A stretch of 64,000 nt of DNA from Scolanthus callimorphus (taxonomy: Eukaryota; Cnidaria; Anthozoa; Actiniaria; Edwardsiidae). Location: positions 23,856,507 to 23,920,506 of the forward strand of contig CM066922.1 of NCBI GenBank assembly GCA_033964015.1, read 5' to 3'. The position numbers were made by a program, and so were the translations under genes. Positions 1 through 10,857 of this stretch are shown here, in pieces; position 1 is the stretch's first letter, and each line of letters starts with the position of its first letter. The notes below the pieces were generated by a model, which was given only the letters and a program-made list of their open reading frames with translations, was not told the origin of the DNA and ran no database searches.

Positions 1-359
1 GGCGAAGTTTTCCGTGATAATATCATCCGATTCTTTGCCCCTACAATTCAAATCTTACAAAATAGCCAGTTAGCTACTAGTTAAACACGCTAAAAATGTA
101 GAGCTCATATTCAGTGGATGTTGTGAATGCCGGTGGTATTTTTTTCTTCAAAATCAAACTATCATGCTCTGTATTAATATTCTGAAACAAGATTATGCGC
201 TTTTTGTGTTTTCTTTACTTTGCAAATTTAATAAATTCCCGCAACAACCCCCGCAACTTTTGCCTCTTTCTCCGCAACGTTTCCCTCTCCCAAATTTTTA
301 CTTTTTCTCTCAATAATAAACAAGGTGGTGATTATTTGGATTCCGGAGGGGATGGGAGG
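1..359. other. AT-rich spacer, no gene seen
   Basis: I see no supportable reading frame, RNA gene or repeat structure here. The sequence is plain AT-rich intergenic or intronic DNA leading into a G-tract block. Confidence 0.5.
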
Positions 360-530
360 GAGGGGGGTGGGGGGGGGTGGGGGGTGGGGGGGGGGGGGGG
401 GGTAGGGTAAAGTTTAAATTTCTGAAGGGGAGGGGGGTTTAACCTACCCGGAATTCTATATGCATGGGGGGGGGGGGGGGGTAAACCATTTTGGCAATTC
501 TGGATGCATGGGGGGGGGGGGGGGGGGGTC
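360..530. repeat. Block of long G homopolymers
   Basis: Several runs of 8-20 consecutive G are separated by short words such as GGTACCC-like and TGCATGG spacers (about 360-402, 468-481 and 509-528). The + strand could form stacked G-quartet structures. Reading frames over this block only reflect the low complexity (Pro-rich on the - strand) and are not genes. Confidence 0.85.
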
Positions 531-1907
531 AAAAAATAGTGCCGCCCGTGGGGGGTACCTTTATTTTCTGGAATTGCCCAATTGCCAATCGCCCATTGCA
601 AAAGTGAATTTGAGGTCGCGTAGCAATGCATAAAGTCGTAATATGAACAAAATGAAATTTATATGCACAAAAGGAGTTGATCCCTAAAAGGAATTTATGC
701 CTGATTTCTTGAGTGCCATAAATTCATGTACCCAAACTTGAAATTCTATACATTCACAAAATTGAAATTTCTGTGTAAAATAAATTAAAACCATACAGTA
801 TAATACACAAAATGAAACTTCAATAGAAAGGGGTAACTGCCTCTTGTTGTAGTAGTTTGAACAGATCTATAGTCTGGTATAGATCTATGGATAGTTCTAT
901 CTACAAAAATCCATGCATGGGTTTCTAAAAAATTGTTTATGCCAACTGTGCATTTCAATCAACCTTCGTCATCAGTAATTGGGAAGACTGAAAGACCATT
1001 AATCCCAGGTTAGATTCCTGAGATGGTCACGTGATTCTGCTTTTGACCTTTTTGCACACCCTTGTAGACCTAAAGAGAAGCCCGAGTTCACGCATTTCAT
1101 GCGTCTAGTTAAGATGTTATTTTACACTTTTACACCTACTTCATAAATGAATGAAAAAAAGATTCCACATTCACAACTACATCATGCAATTACAATTAGG
1201 TGTACCTGTTCACATCAGCATTTTACATGGTAACGTCGTGAAATTTTATGTGAAGTAGTTAATTATTCACATCAGTATTTACATGCATTTCACATGTTTC
1301 CCTCCAGTAATGGGGTCATGAAAAGGAGGCCACCCAAAAATACAGGGTCCCCCCTCATTTCCACCATAACCCAATATTTCTCCTATACTGTTCCCTACGA
1401 AAGTTGGATGTCTCTTGGTAGCACCATGCATCGTAGAAAAGACTGGATGGGAAACTATAGGTCACGTGATCGGAAAAATATGTAAATTTTTTAGGTCACT
1501 CTCTAGACTTGCAGCTCGTAAGCTGAATTGCGCTTGGTCTCAACGGCGCCACTGGCAGCCAAGCGGTCATAAGCACAGACACTGAGGGTGATCACTGCCA
1601 GAGGGTTTATTACGTCCCCAGTGGCTCTTTTACGTCCCCCCTGAAACTGGTAGAGTAGAAAGGTGACACGGTACCTCGGTTTATTGTCTCATCCGAAAGA
1701 CGTGAAACACAATAGAAATATGAACCAGTTTCGACCGAGACCAGAACAGAAAGAAAATTTCCTCGGTTGCAAACTAGTTGAAAATCGTGACGTCACACTT
1801 GAGTGGGAGCGCGCCAAATATCGGCTCTGCTTCTGCCGGTGACCCCGTTCATTTGCATTGTGCACGGCTTTGTCTTCGTTTTTCTTCGATAAATCCATAT
1901 TAACAAC
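531..1907. other. Spacer without recognisable gene
   Basis: The first kilobase is AT-rich with no convincing coding potential. About 1500-1800 is richer in GC and looks like decayed transposon or gene sequence, but every frame is broken and I cannot assign it. Confidence 0.4.
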
Positions 1908-3489
1908 ATGGAGATTGAAGACGATTTTGAAGGATGGGACGCTGAAGAACTAGAGCTACTTTTAAACGAGGGAATAGACTAGGCACAGACAGATTCTGCT
2001 CGGCAACTTTTGAGCAACTTTTTCAATTTTGAGTAACTTTTTCAATTCTGAGCAACTTTTTCAACTATGAGCAACTTTTTCGATTTTCCGTTATCTACGA
2101 CCAAATTTTTACAACAAAAAACAAACATTATCTGGCACAGATAATGACATTTATCTGAGCACGTATCTTTTCATACTGTCAGTTGGTAGACAAGCTGGCG
2201 CGCGGGCTGTCGGTGGGAAAATACCAAGCAATTGTTTTAGCCAATCAAGGCAGAGCACTCACGTGGTTCCATTCCTGCATGTATCGGCTGACTAGCATTT
2301 CAGTTAAGCTTATTCTTTGGAAGAAACAGCGACAGCCTTCAACCAAAACTTCTTCAGTTCAAGGTTTTTTCCCACCGCCTCCCCAACCCCAGCCCACTTG
2401 TATTGATCTTGTCTTGTCAACATTGTTTCGAAGCGAGTCCGCAAGGTTGAGTATAGTATATATGTGTATAGGCTAGATAATGTGGGTGGCGGTTTTTTCT
2501 TCCCCACCTTTTGCTGAAGTGATTCAGTTAGTACTGTAATCCAATTTACATAATTTACGAGTTGAAAAATAAACGTCACATCTAGTGGCCGAAAAATCCC
2601 AACCGTGCGAGTACGTGTTTTTGTCTTCCTCCCTTCAGCAAAACGTAGCACGGCGCATAGCAGAGCTCGCACCATCCGCTTTTCCATATATCTTGCTGAG
2701 AGAAATGCTGAGATAAATGGCCATTTTCTGATACATTTTGCCATTTTAAATTAAACACAGAGCGAAACTCTTGCTAAAATAAAAAAATTAATCACTTTTT
2801 CGTCTTGGGTGCTCAGAGGTGTATCTTCAATATATGGTATCTCGTTCGGTATCCTGTGTTATTCCAAATATACAGCAGAAGCAAAATGGCGGAAGACCCT
2901 ATTCAACTTTGCTAGAGAAAATGGGGCAGAATGTGACAGAACCTGACGGGTCTTCCTTATTTGTTATAGTTTTCTTTCAAAAATTGTAGCAGCTATTATT
3001 GTATTTTGTATGAGTTGATACTTCAAACTCCCAATTTTGTTTTGACTAAGCCAACAGAATGGCGGCAAGTGAGTCTCTTTTTAATCAACCGTATTGATTA
3101 GTATAATTATGCCAGTTGTTGTTTAGAATAATTGCTTGTTCTTTTGTAGCTGTTGAGTTGAGTGCACGTGAACCTGATTCTTCGTCATTTTTTAAATAAA
3201 TCAGGCGACAAGTGTGAAGAAGTGCTCTTTTGGGGTAGCAACTTTTTTGATTCTGTGAGCAACTTTTTCCGAATTTTAGCAACTTTTGAGCAACTTTTGA
3301 GGGAATTTGGGGCAACTTTTGAAGAAATTTGAGCAGAATCTGTCTGTGCCTACAACAGATAACACGGACGAAAAAGAAAGTGAGAATGACTCTGACTCTG
3401 GAGACGATGAAGAAAGTTTGCAATGCTCTAAATGTGACAAAGTTTATCATGTTCTGTGTTGGTTGCTAAGCATGAAGCTACAGTTGTGA
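1908..3489 (+). pseudogene. Acidic-protein gene fragment split by a TA-flanked element
   Basis: An ATG at 1908 in a good context (AACAACATGG) opens 24 acidic codons (MEIEDDFEGWDAEELELLLN and on). They stop where a TA-flanked element enters at 1982. Past the element, 3353-3489 resumes with a Ser/Asp/Glu-rich stretch and a CSKCDKVYH motif that looks like the start of a C2H2 zinc finger, then ends. Composition and order suggest the two pieces were one acidic N-terminus followed by a zinc finger. Joining them at the single TA leaves the frames one base apart, so the copy is also frameshifted or an exon boundary is missed. A polyadenylation-like AATAAA lies at 3566-3571. I infer a decayed member of a multi-copy cnidarian family; its function is unknown. 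Confidence 0.45.
1982..3350. mobile_element. 1.37-kb non-autonomous DNA element, TA target duplication
   Basis: The left end GGCACAGACAGATTCTGCTC is the exact inverse of the right end (3331-3350), and both are flanked by TA (1980-1981 and 3351-3352). That is the pattern of Tc1/mariner-type elements. Next to both ends are repeated words GAGCAACTTTTT; they run in the same direction at the two ends, so they are direct subterminal repeats and not part of the inverted repeat. No transposase is visible inside. The insertion splits an acidic coding fragment, which gives an independent check on the boundaries. Confidence 0.85.
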
Positions 3490-3565
3490 TAGCAAAACAA
3501 AGGCGTTAGCGTCTAGAAAACTTCCCTTCCTAAGATTCCCTTCCTAATATAATTGAATTTAAATC

Positions 3566-3571
3566 AATAAA
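3566..3571 (+). promoter_or_regulatory. AATAAA polyadenylation-like signal
   Basis: AATAAA occurs about 80 bases past the last open codon of the split acidic fragment. It may be that gene's old 3' end. A ten-pair stem-loop (TAGCGTGGGA/TCCCACGCTA, 3638-3661) follows. The hexamer is common by chance in AT-rich DNA. Confidence 0.25.
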
Positions 3572-3792
3572 GTAATAATAGTTATATACTTACCTTTCAC
3601 TTTTCTACTTTTATTTCTTTTTGTTGTGTCCCCATATTAGCGTGGGATTTCTCCCACGCTAGACGGTTATTGACACATTAAGAATTAAAGAAAACTTAGT
3701 TTGAAAACGAGTTTACAGGATTTTTTTTAAAGAGAGGGGCATTCCGACCAATCAGAGCGTGCGTGATATTGTAATCATTTTTTATTCCCTAG

Positions 3793-3933
3793 GCTTCAAC
3801 CGCTCATGTTCGACGTGCCACGTGCCGAACTCGTGCGACTCGTGTCGTTTAGGATATTTTCTGAGCAACGGTGAATGTGCCAAGTACTGTCCAGATGGCC
3901 AGTACGGTGACGGTCCAACGAAGGAATGTAAAG
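3793..3933 (+). CDS. Furin-like cysteine-rich repeat exon, copy 1
   Basis: This 141-bp exon encodes one 47-residue cysteine-rich module. The acceptor is TTTTTTATTCCCTAG (ending 3792) and the donor is AAG/GTATATC (3934). Both introns are phase 1, so the exon is symmetric and can be duplicated or skipped without a frameshift. The spacing C-x2-C-x5-C-x2-C-x10-C-x3-C-x12-C, with CPDGQYGD, is typical of furin-like repeats found in proprotein convertases and receptor ectodomains. Two more copies lie at 19505 and 23737. This copy differs in having Phe where they have the first Cys (FNRSC against CQSSC and CHLSC), so one disulphide partner is missing. It probably belongs to a secreted or membrane-anchored multidomain protein; the rest of the gene lies mostly outside this window. 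Confidence 0.8.
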
Positions 3934-3970
3934 GTATATCTATAACATCTATATCAATATCACACTGAAT

Positions 3971-4442
3971 CAGGAGCCTATAAGTAGGAGCAGTTCATCT
4001 AACCTATAGTTGAGGTAGCGTATTTCCTGACCTAGTTATTTTTAGATGCGAAGTATTTTCTATTTGTTGCTGGTTCCCCAAGAGGTCCACGCAGTGCCGA
4101 AACACAATATTGCGGTTGAGGACAAAACGCGATTTTTCGGGGTATTTTGAGGTTGGTACTTCTGCTATAATTGGCCCAGATACCGATCTGAGTAATTAAT
4201 AGTTTAGGCATCTACATGAGCAATTTGACTCCCAGAGTCAGTCTTCGCTTCTTTCCGCCATGTTTATCGATGGAGATAATTTATACAATATTGAGACTTG
4301 GAAGAGGACTGGACACTGATTGGACAATTTCTGCAACTTCTCGCGCCAAATTTGTTCTATAAATAGATAGGTCAGGGAAACAGTGCCTCACGGACCCAGT
4401 ACCAGAGTACCAAAGATGTAAGCTCTTACTTATGGTCTCCTG
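3971..4442. mobile_element. 472-bp element with imperfect terminal inverted repeats
   Basis: The left end CAGGAGCCTATAAGTAGGAG is an imperfect inverse of the right end (4413-4442, finishing CTTATGGTCTCCTG). The element sits in the intron just after furin exon 1. The same terminal sequence closes a related repeat at 17212. No target duplication is clear and no protein is encoded. Confidence 0.55.
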
Positions 4443-4557
4443 CCCGTGTTTATCATTTAGTTACCCAGTAGTTATAATTGTCCCTCCGTAAAGGGCTCTT
4501 AAAGAATTCTATTATTATTATAGGTCAGCAAAACGCTGCCTCACGGACCCAGTACCA
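4367..4557. repeat. Direct repeat pair, about 38 bp, 153 bp apart
   Basis: ATAGGTCAG(G/C) followed by (G/A)AAAC(A/G), then GTGCCTCACGGACCCAGTACCA or a close variant, occurs at 4367-4404 and again at 4520-4557. The first copy ends inside the inverted-repeat element and the second lies outside it. Confidence 0.7.
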
Positions 4558-4558
4558 A

Positions 4559-4860
4559 ACTCAGTTCCTGTAAGGCATGGCTCTCGAAAGTCACCGACCA
4601 AAAAACCTTAGGGGGTGGTCTATCTTCATCAGTTTTAACAATTTCAAAATTAGACATCGTTCACCTTGTAAGTGGCTAAGAAATAAGTATGTTTTGAGTC
4701 TTGTCTCCATGACAACGAGGAATATGACCTTTGAACTCTGTGTTTTAATCATTTTCCAAAAACTGCCTCTGAAAACGTAGAAAGACTGGAGTTCCGCAGG
4801 TATTACCGATCCAACTGGAAATCGTGACTTTTTCAACGGGAACCATATTTAAGGTGATTT
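4559..4860 (+). repeat. Dispersed repeat, copy 1 of 3
   Basis: This block starts CTCAGTTCCTGTAAGGCATG and runs through a segment ending GGAACCATATTT. It recurs inverted at 16868-17212 and, in part, as both arms of the palindrome at 24103-24383. Short stop-filled frames show no protein. It is an intronic repeat family of unknown type. Confidence 0.75.
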
Positions 4861-4941
4861 TGAAATTTGATACCTTCCAATAACTTTGCCATCTAAATTG
4901 GTGTACATGATTTCCAGTTGGATTTGTAGCGGAGCTCCTTA

Positions 4942-4956
4942 GCGGCCGAAGGCCGC
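4942..4956. repeat. Hairpin GCGGCC-GAA-GGCCGC
   Basis: A perfect six-pair stem closes on a GAA triloop, inside a GAGCTCC/GGAGC context. Related stems with the same context occur near 23966-24000 and 39410-39435. Confidence 0.8.
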
Positions 4957-5126
4957 AGAGCGGAGCACCATAGGTATCGCAGGAAGAGTTCAATAGCTCA
5001 AAACAGAACTCAGGTATACGATAGACTTGATTTTTCATGGTTCAGCGGTATTCTCTGTTATCGCGGGCGCGTCCGTGCGTGTCTGCGCGCCCATACCACA
5101 GGGAACCCCGGAACTGTCTCATTTTT

Positions 5127-5146
5127 CAGCAGGATCTGTCTGTACC
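5127..5146. repeat. Solo end related to the 1982-3350 element
   Basis: AGCAGGATCTGTCTGTACCT matches the right terminus of the TA-flanked element at 3331-3350 with two changes. No partner end was found nearby, so it is probably a remnant or a solo terminus. Confidence 0.5.
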
Positions 5147-5463
5147 TCTGCTCTGTACAGAGTTTTTTTTTTCCACTAACTGTTAAAAAAAATCGATGAC
5201 GAGCCGAGAAAAATGAAGAGAGAACTTTAATAGAAGTGCAGAAAGAAATTCGAGGAGAGAGCTAGAAACAGAGACGGGAAGAAGCCGGGCAAATCATGAA
5301 CCACCGCCAAAGAGTGCAAAGTGAACAAACGACACAACGCGCGACGTTTTTACTCTTCATCAAAAAGTGAAACGTTTAATATCAAGCTGACAAATCACGA
5401 TTTTAGAAATGAGTTACCATCGAGAAGAAGTTGAAACAGATGTCATGATTATGAAAAAAAAAA

Positions 5464-5615
5464 CGGTTTGTCGGGGAAAGAAGCAAAGCGAGTAGAGAAA
5501 AATACCAGTACATGTACAGGGAAGTCGAAAAAGAAGACGGACTTAAATACGACGAAGAGCTAGCGGCTTTAGCGCACGCGAGAAGACGCACAACGACCAG
5601 AAACCCATTTTCAAG
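5464..5615 (+). other. Candidate exon, Arg/Glu-rich, unassigned
   Basis: A frame open from about 5464 reads KASREKYQYMYREVEKEDG and continues, charged, to a clean donor AAG/GTAGGT at 5616 (exon end in phase 2). An upstream stop in a run of ten A means the true start is unclear, unless that A-run has lost or gained a base. About 60 bases past the donor is a distinctive ACTTTCATTCGAG-T(n)-CGCG segment that recurs after a similar donor at 57090. I do not recognise the protein. It could be a first exon or a repeat-borne pseudo-exon. Confidence 0.3.
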
Positions 5616-6401
5616 GTAGGTACTTGAACTTTGTAGCTAGAATATAAAGAGGGCATTCAGTAGCAATCATTTTTATCTATCGCAAACTTTCATTCGAGTT
5701 TTTTTTTTTCGCGCTTTTGCGGCTGTCTTTCAATCGATTCGCTATTTGAAAAAGATGAAAGTTGAATGCGACGATCGTGCCAGTGGCCGATCGGGAGATT
5801 AGTCGTTTTTACACGCTCATCCATTGTGGTTTAAGCTTTTTTTTTCCTGAATTGCAATCAGAATATCGTATTTTCTAATGATTTAGATATCGGTAGAGCT
5901 GACAACTGCCGTGGCTGTGTTTATTCTTTTGGCGGGAGACTCGGGATAAAGTCATGTAAGAAAAGAAGTGTCACGCAAAGCAGCCATCTTGATCTCGCGA
6001 GCTTTGGTCATCCCTCCTCGACCATCGCAGAAAGGTAATCTCCAAGGGACTCTAAACTTCAGATTTAGATAATGGTACAATGATTCTTGAATTTGCCAAT
6101 GTATCTAAGCTTTTTATTCTTGAAATTGAGACATTTTCGACCTCTCAATTTGGTTCGGCTATAACGAGTTTTCAGGAGAGAGAAAGACGGATTGACCAAC
6201 GAGGGCCGATTATAAAACTTTTGTGTTTAATTTAATTTTGTAGAAATTCCCAAGATGTATTCCTGGCTGTAGGGGATGCTTCACGGAGTATTTCACATAC
6301 GACAGGCAAGTGGAGATATATCTAGTAATAATTATTGCTCTCTGTCAATTTATGCACTGGCGTTTTAGTTTTAGTCCTGTCCGATAGTGTCAGAAGGCAT
6401 G
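5616..6401. other. Spacer, partly paralogous to 57090-57330
   Basis: No gene was seen. The segment near 5690-5730 (a T-run followed by CGCGC and GCGGCTGTC) matches 57165-57200, which points to a duplicated block rather than unique DNA. Confidence 0.4.
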
Positions 6402-6580
6402 ATAGTCAGGAGGCAAACGCCAAAAAAGTGATTTTTTTTAAAAAGTTTTGAGTAGAAGCGGGAAACATAGCTTAAAATCTTCCAATTATCATCCTGATTA
6501 AGAAAAATGCTGTTTCCACCTCAAAATTTTGGTCTTAGTCAGTTAAGGGGAGGTTTTCTCTAGGCGCCCGCTCCTGCAAC

Positions 6581-7070
6581 ATGGAAACGAGGCTGAAATG
6601 TAAACATACTTGTATCTCCGGTATTATTGAACGAAATTTGTTGAAATTCATCAGTTATACTATGCAGATCGACCTGACTCCAGCAAGTGGATTTGTGTAG
6701 GTTAAAGGGGTCACGTGACTTGTCTAGTATGGAAACGAGGCTGAAATGTAAACATGCTTGTATCTCCGGTATAATTGAACGAAATTTGTTGAAATTCATC
6801 AGTTATACTATGCAGATCGACCTGAATCCAGCAAGTGGATTTGTGTAGGTTAAAGGATCACGTGACTTGTCTAGCATAGAAACGAGGCTGAAATGTAAAC
6901 ATGCTTGTACTCCTGTATAATTGAACAAAATTTATTGAAACTCAAAAGTTCGACCTGAATCAAGCAGATCGACCTGAATCAGATCGACCTGAATCAAGCA
7001 AGGTGATGATTATGTATGATTTATGGGGTCGCTTGATTTGTCTAGCATGGAAACGAGGCTGAAACTTGGG
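6581..7070 (+). repeat. Tandem repeat in the left foldback arm, about 149-bp unit
   Basis: Units begin at about 6581, 6729, 6877 and 7047. Each carries the AACGAGGCTGAAATG core, a TATACTATGCAGATCGACCT segment and a TCACGTGACTTGTCTAG segment. The last unit is decayed. Each intact unit holds a CACGTG E-box-like palindrome. Confidence 0.85.
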
Positions 7071-7337
7071 TCCTTGCTCAACGAATTAACTGAACTGAGT
7101 CACGTTTATCAAGCTTGGAAATAAGGGGGTGCTCGATCTTTCTCTCTTATTGAGATGAGGCTGTACCTGAAGCTACAGTTGGATTAATAGAAAAGAGGAT
7201 CCAACAAAATAGTTATCACAATTACACGACACGACACAATTTATGCAATGGACCATCATCAAATTCACTCTTTTTATACGATACGAACATGCTGTAATAC
7301 TACTCTAGACGTTACTCTCTAGAAGTTACTCACTAGA

Positions 7338-8242
7338 CAGGGCTTCTGTCATTTTGTGGAAAAAAGGACAAATTTCGCGGGATTTTTAGGTTAAAATTTG
7401 TGGAAAAATAGCTAATTTCGCGGCAGAATTCGCGGAAGATGGCCAATTTCACGGGAAAAAAACCGAGTTCGCGGGATTGTTTAGGTTCAAATTTGGTGTC
7501 TTTCTTGGTGTTGCAAAATGTACTGTTTTTTTTATTAGAGCTATTGTATTCGATTCCATTTAAGGTGTATTGTTTTTTGATATTGTATTCCATCTTATCG
7601 TTTCGTTCTAAAGTCTTTTGTCTTCTATTGTCTCGATGCCTCTGGTGCCTTGCAACACCAAGAAAGAGCCCAAAATCGTACAAAAAAAAAACGGCAGGCT
7701 TCCGCGGGCCGAATTCGTGTGAAAAAAAGGCTGATCGCGTGTGAATTTTACAAGCAAATTTCGGAGAAAATGTTCGCGTGATGGAGTTGAATTTAATTAA
7801 CGTTTTATTGAATAAAAAGAAAATGTACAGTTTAATCACTTTGTCGCGAAATACTGTAATCATGGGTTGAGGCAATTACTTAGGAATGGTTTAATATAAC
7901 AAAGGTCATAATTTCCAGCAACAATGCACTGAGAAATGCACCAATAGCAACGCTTCTTACATCTTGGTAGTATCTAAATTTAGAACGCCTGGTTGTTTTG
8001 AATGGTGTTGTCACTTGAATCAGTGGCGAATTAAATAAAGATGCGAGCTTAATTTGCAGGTTTACCTTGTTTTTAAGGCAAGTAGATAACTCGAAAAGCC
8101 GCGAAACGCGTTTCAAATATGCTGTGTCATTAAGCATTCATAGCAAATTCTTAAGTTTGCCTGCTTTGGTATATTTCAGGAGATTTCGCGGATTTACCCA
8201 AATTTCGCAGGTCCGCGACCGCGCGAAATACCAGAAGACCTG
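7338..8242. mobile_element. Nested 905-bp insertion with CAGG... ends
   Basis: CAGGGCTTCTG at 7338 and its near inverse CAGAAGACCTG (ending 8242) bound a block rich in TTTCGCG words. The flanks are palindromic copies of TCTAGA and GTTACTnnCTAGA, so the target duplication is ambiguous. CAGGG ends recall hAT elements, but no transposase is present and the frames inside are not convincing. Confidence 0.5.
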
Positions 8243-8706
8243 TCTAGACTTTACTTTCTAGACGTTACTTTCTAGGTGTTGCTTCACTCCCCTATATTTG
8301 GGGCGGGGGTGCTCGCGTGCTCGTCGGGAACTTGCGATTTTACCCCTAAAATGTAGCTAAATTGGCGTAACTTAGTTGATTTTGACTCCTAAAGGTACCA
8401 ACAAGACACTTTCCCTATATTTTTTTTACGAGGGAAAATACGTCTGAAAATCAGGCTACCAATGAAGTGTGGGTTTTGCTTGATTTGCTAGAACGGATGT
8501 CTAAAAGGTACTTATCTGGGAAAAGTTGCAAGTTTTCGAATTTTACCCACTAAAAGGTACCAGAGACCTGATGTTAAACCCTAAAAGCTACGACGAGCAG
8601 CTCCGCCCAAAGAGTAGGGGAGTCCCCCGGGATATATAATAATTATTTTTCTGCGGCTTTGGAACCATATATCGACAGTTCTGTTTTTAACGACGATACA
8701 AGGATC

Positions 8707-9180
8707 CAAGTTTTCAGCCTCGTTTCCATGCTAGACAAGTCACGTGACTCACTTAACCTACACAAATCACCTTGCTGTATTCAAGTCGATCTACATAGTA
8801 AAAGTGGCGAATTTCAATAAACTTCTTTCAATAATACCGGCGATACAAGCATGTTTACATTTCAGCCTCGTTTCCATGCTAGACAAGTCACGTGACCCTT
8901 TTAACCTGACACAAATCACCTTGCTGGATTCAGGTCGATCCGCATAGTATAACTGATGAGTTTCAACAAATTTTGTTCATTAATACCTGAGATACAAGCA
9001 TATCTACATTTCAGCCTCGTTTCCACACTAGAAAAGTCACGTGACCCCTTTAACCTACACAAATCCACTTGCTGGAGTCAGGTCGATCTGCATAGTATAA
9101 CTGATGAATTTCAACAAATTTCATTCAATAATACCGGAGATACAAGTATATTTACATTTCAGCCTCGTTTCCATGTTGCA
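8707..9180 (-). repeat. Tandem repeat in the right foldback arm
   Basis: This is the inverse of 6581-7070, with three fairly complete units. The unit boundaries and the TCACGTGAC motif are kept, so both arms expanded or were copied together. Confidence 0.85.
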
Positions 9181-9496
9181 GGAGCGAGCGCCTAGAGAAA
9201 ACCTCCCCTTAACTGGTTAAGACCAAAAATTTTGAGGTGGAAACAGCATTTTTCTTAATCAGGACGATAATTGGAAGATTTTAAGCTATGTTTCCTGCTT
9301 CTACTCAAAACTTTTTAAAAAAATGAAAAATAAGGACGTTTTCTGAGTTTGCCTCCTGACTATGAACTTAGAAGTGGAAATATAGATTTTGCTCAACATA
9401 GATACAATTCATAGTCTATAGTTAAAAATATTGCTTGAAGTTTTGACAGGCCCCTGAAATTGATTTCATAACATGTGGCATTGCCTGTATCATCAG

Positions 9497-9707
9497 CATA
9501 CCTGCCAACCCTGAAAACTCCAAAACCGGGAGATTTTGTCTCAACCCGGGAGATTTTGTCACAAATACAACAACTGTATGAGAAAATCGCAAGAAATTTA
9601 CCCGGGAGATATACAGTAAATATATGGAAAGTTTCAATTTTTTTCCCGGGAGACTGAGGGTTAAAACCGGGAGTCTCCCGCGTAAACCGGGAGAGTTGGC
9701 AGGTATG
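9497..9707. mobile_element. 211-bp MITE, 6-bp target duplication CATCAG
   Basis: CATACCTGCCAAC (9497) and GTTGGCAGGTATG (ending 9707) are perfect inverse ends. CATCAG stands directly outside both (9491-9496 and 9708-9713). The inside carries CCGGGAGA words five or six times in both orientations. It is non-coding. Confidence 0.9.
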
Positions 9708-9730
9708 CATCAGGCAATCCTCATTTGACT

Positions 9731-10857
9731 TATTTTTTTTTTTCAACAATAATGATATTATCTAACTTGCCTTCCAATAGAAGACCACTTTGTGAGGGTC
9801 CCTAATATGCTCTGGATCATCTGCATTCCAAAAGCTGGAAATGCAAATTCACCAATTTGGGAACCTGGCCCTATCAGATACCCAAAATCCCTGTTTTTTA
9901 TACCCTACCATAAAGCTAAGGTCAAAATTGTATACCTTACCACATACCAGAATTTATTCACCAGGGTGGCCCAATTGGTCGCTATCAAAGCGGTATTTTA
10001 ATAATCATGAAAAGGTTTCAAAATAAACCACCTATCCACTAATTGTGGCACAACTTTGCTTAAAATATGTTTGCACTTGGGTAGCCATACTCTGAAATAT
10101 GTACATACCCTATCAGCGACCAAACAAGGGAAAAACAATACCCTACCGTAGACCGTAGGGAGTCCCCCCCCCCCACCGGATCCAAGGTTGTAGATTTCTT
10201 TGTTAATTTGTTATCACTTTTTGTGAATGGGATACACAGATGCCTTGGATGTACTAAAAATACATTGAAAATACATGTAAGATGTATGTTTTTTTATTAT
10301 TATGTATAAATAAATAAATGAATATTATACATTCAACATATTTTCCCACTTCGGATTAGTTGATCATCGGTCGCCAGCAAATTCTTGATGTTTTTAAGGC
10401 AAGCGATTTATGCCATCGGTGATGTCAAAGATTGGATAAGTGGAAAATTATTGCAAGCACGACATCATGTGCTTGTATAGTCAGGATGGCAAACTGAGAG
10501 ATGCCTGCTCATTCAACGTTGTATGATATGGATAATATACGATCTTGGGGGTGTTATCCACATCAGCCTTTGGCCTCAATGGATAACACCCCCTCTATCT
10601 GAATAATATTTAATTGCTAAGCGTAATGGTTACATCCAATCACCTTTTACAAAGTTTTTTGTTTATGAATTATCTTAGATTTTTTATTGAACTATTTACC
10701 CAGGCAACCTTGAATGAGACGCGCAAGAATTTCATTTAGTTTATTTTTGGTTCCCAATATGGAATCAGAGGATCCAGAGCATGTTAAGGACTCATCACAA
10801 AGTGTTCTTCTATTGGCAGGCAAGTAGATAATATTCTTCATTATTATTGAAAAAAAT
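9731..10857. repeat. 1.1-kb inverted-repeat block
   Basis: Arms of about 100 bp (9731-9835 and 10761-10857) are inverse copies, sharing CTTGCCTNCCAATAGAAGA and ATGCTCTGGATC. The middle is AT-rich and contains a CCCTAC-type low-complexity stretch ending in a C-run near 10160 and a hairpin at 10547. No protein was seen. Confidence 0.7.
10547..10593. repeat. Hairpin, 14-pair stem
   Basis: GGGGGTGTTATCCA pairs with TGGATAACACCCCC across a 19-base loop that itself contains GCCTTTGGC, a smaller stem. The shape matches the stacked hairpins elsewhere in the window. Confidence 0.8.

Larger units (their letters stand above)
6402..9363. mobile_element. 3-kb foldback element with long inverted arms
   Basis: The outer ends ATAGTCAGGAGGCAAAC (6402) and its inverse GTTTGCCTCCTGACTAT (ending 9363) begin inverted arms of about 650 bp each. 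The outer 180 bp of each arm is unique. The inner part is a tandem array of a roughly 149-bp unit starting ATGGAAACGAGGCTGAAATG. The middle holds a nested insertion. No transposase is seen. The layout is that of Foldback/Galileo-type elements, but I cannot fix the superfamily; the target duplication is unclear. Confidence 0.8.

Noticed and set aside
332..631. Proline-rich open frame on the - strand
   Set aside because: It is produced by G homopolymers on the other strand.
2310..2744. 144-codon - strand frame as the transposase of the TA element
   Set aside because: No DDE/D motif or helix-turn-helix pattern is visible; it is probably chance.
7333..7875. 180-codon - strand frame
   Set aside because: It lies within the nested insertion of the foldback element, overlaps an open + strand frame and has no domain.
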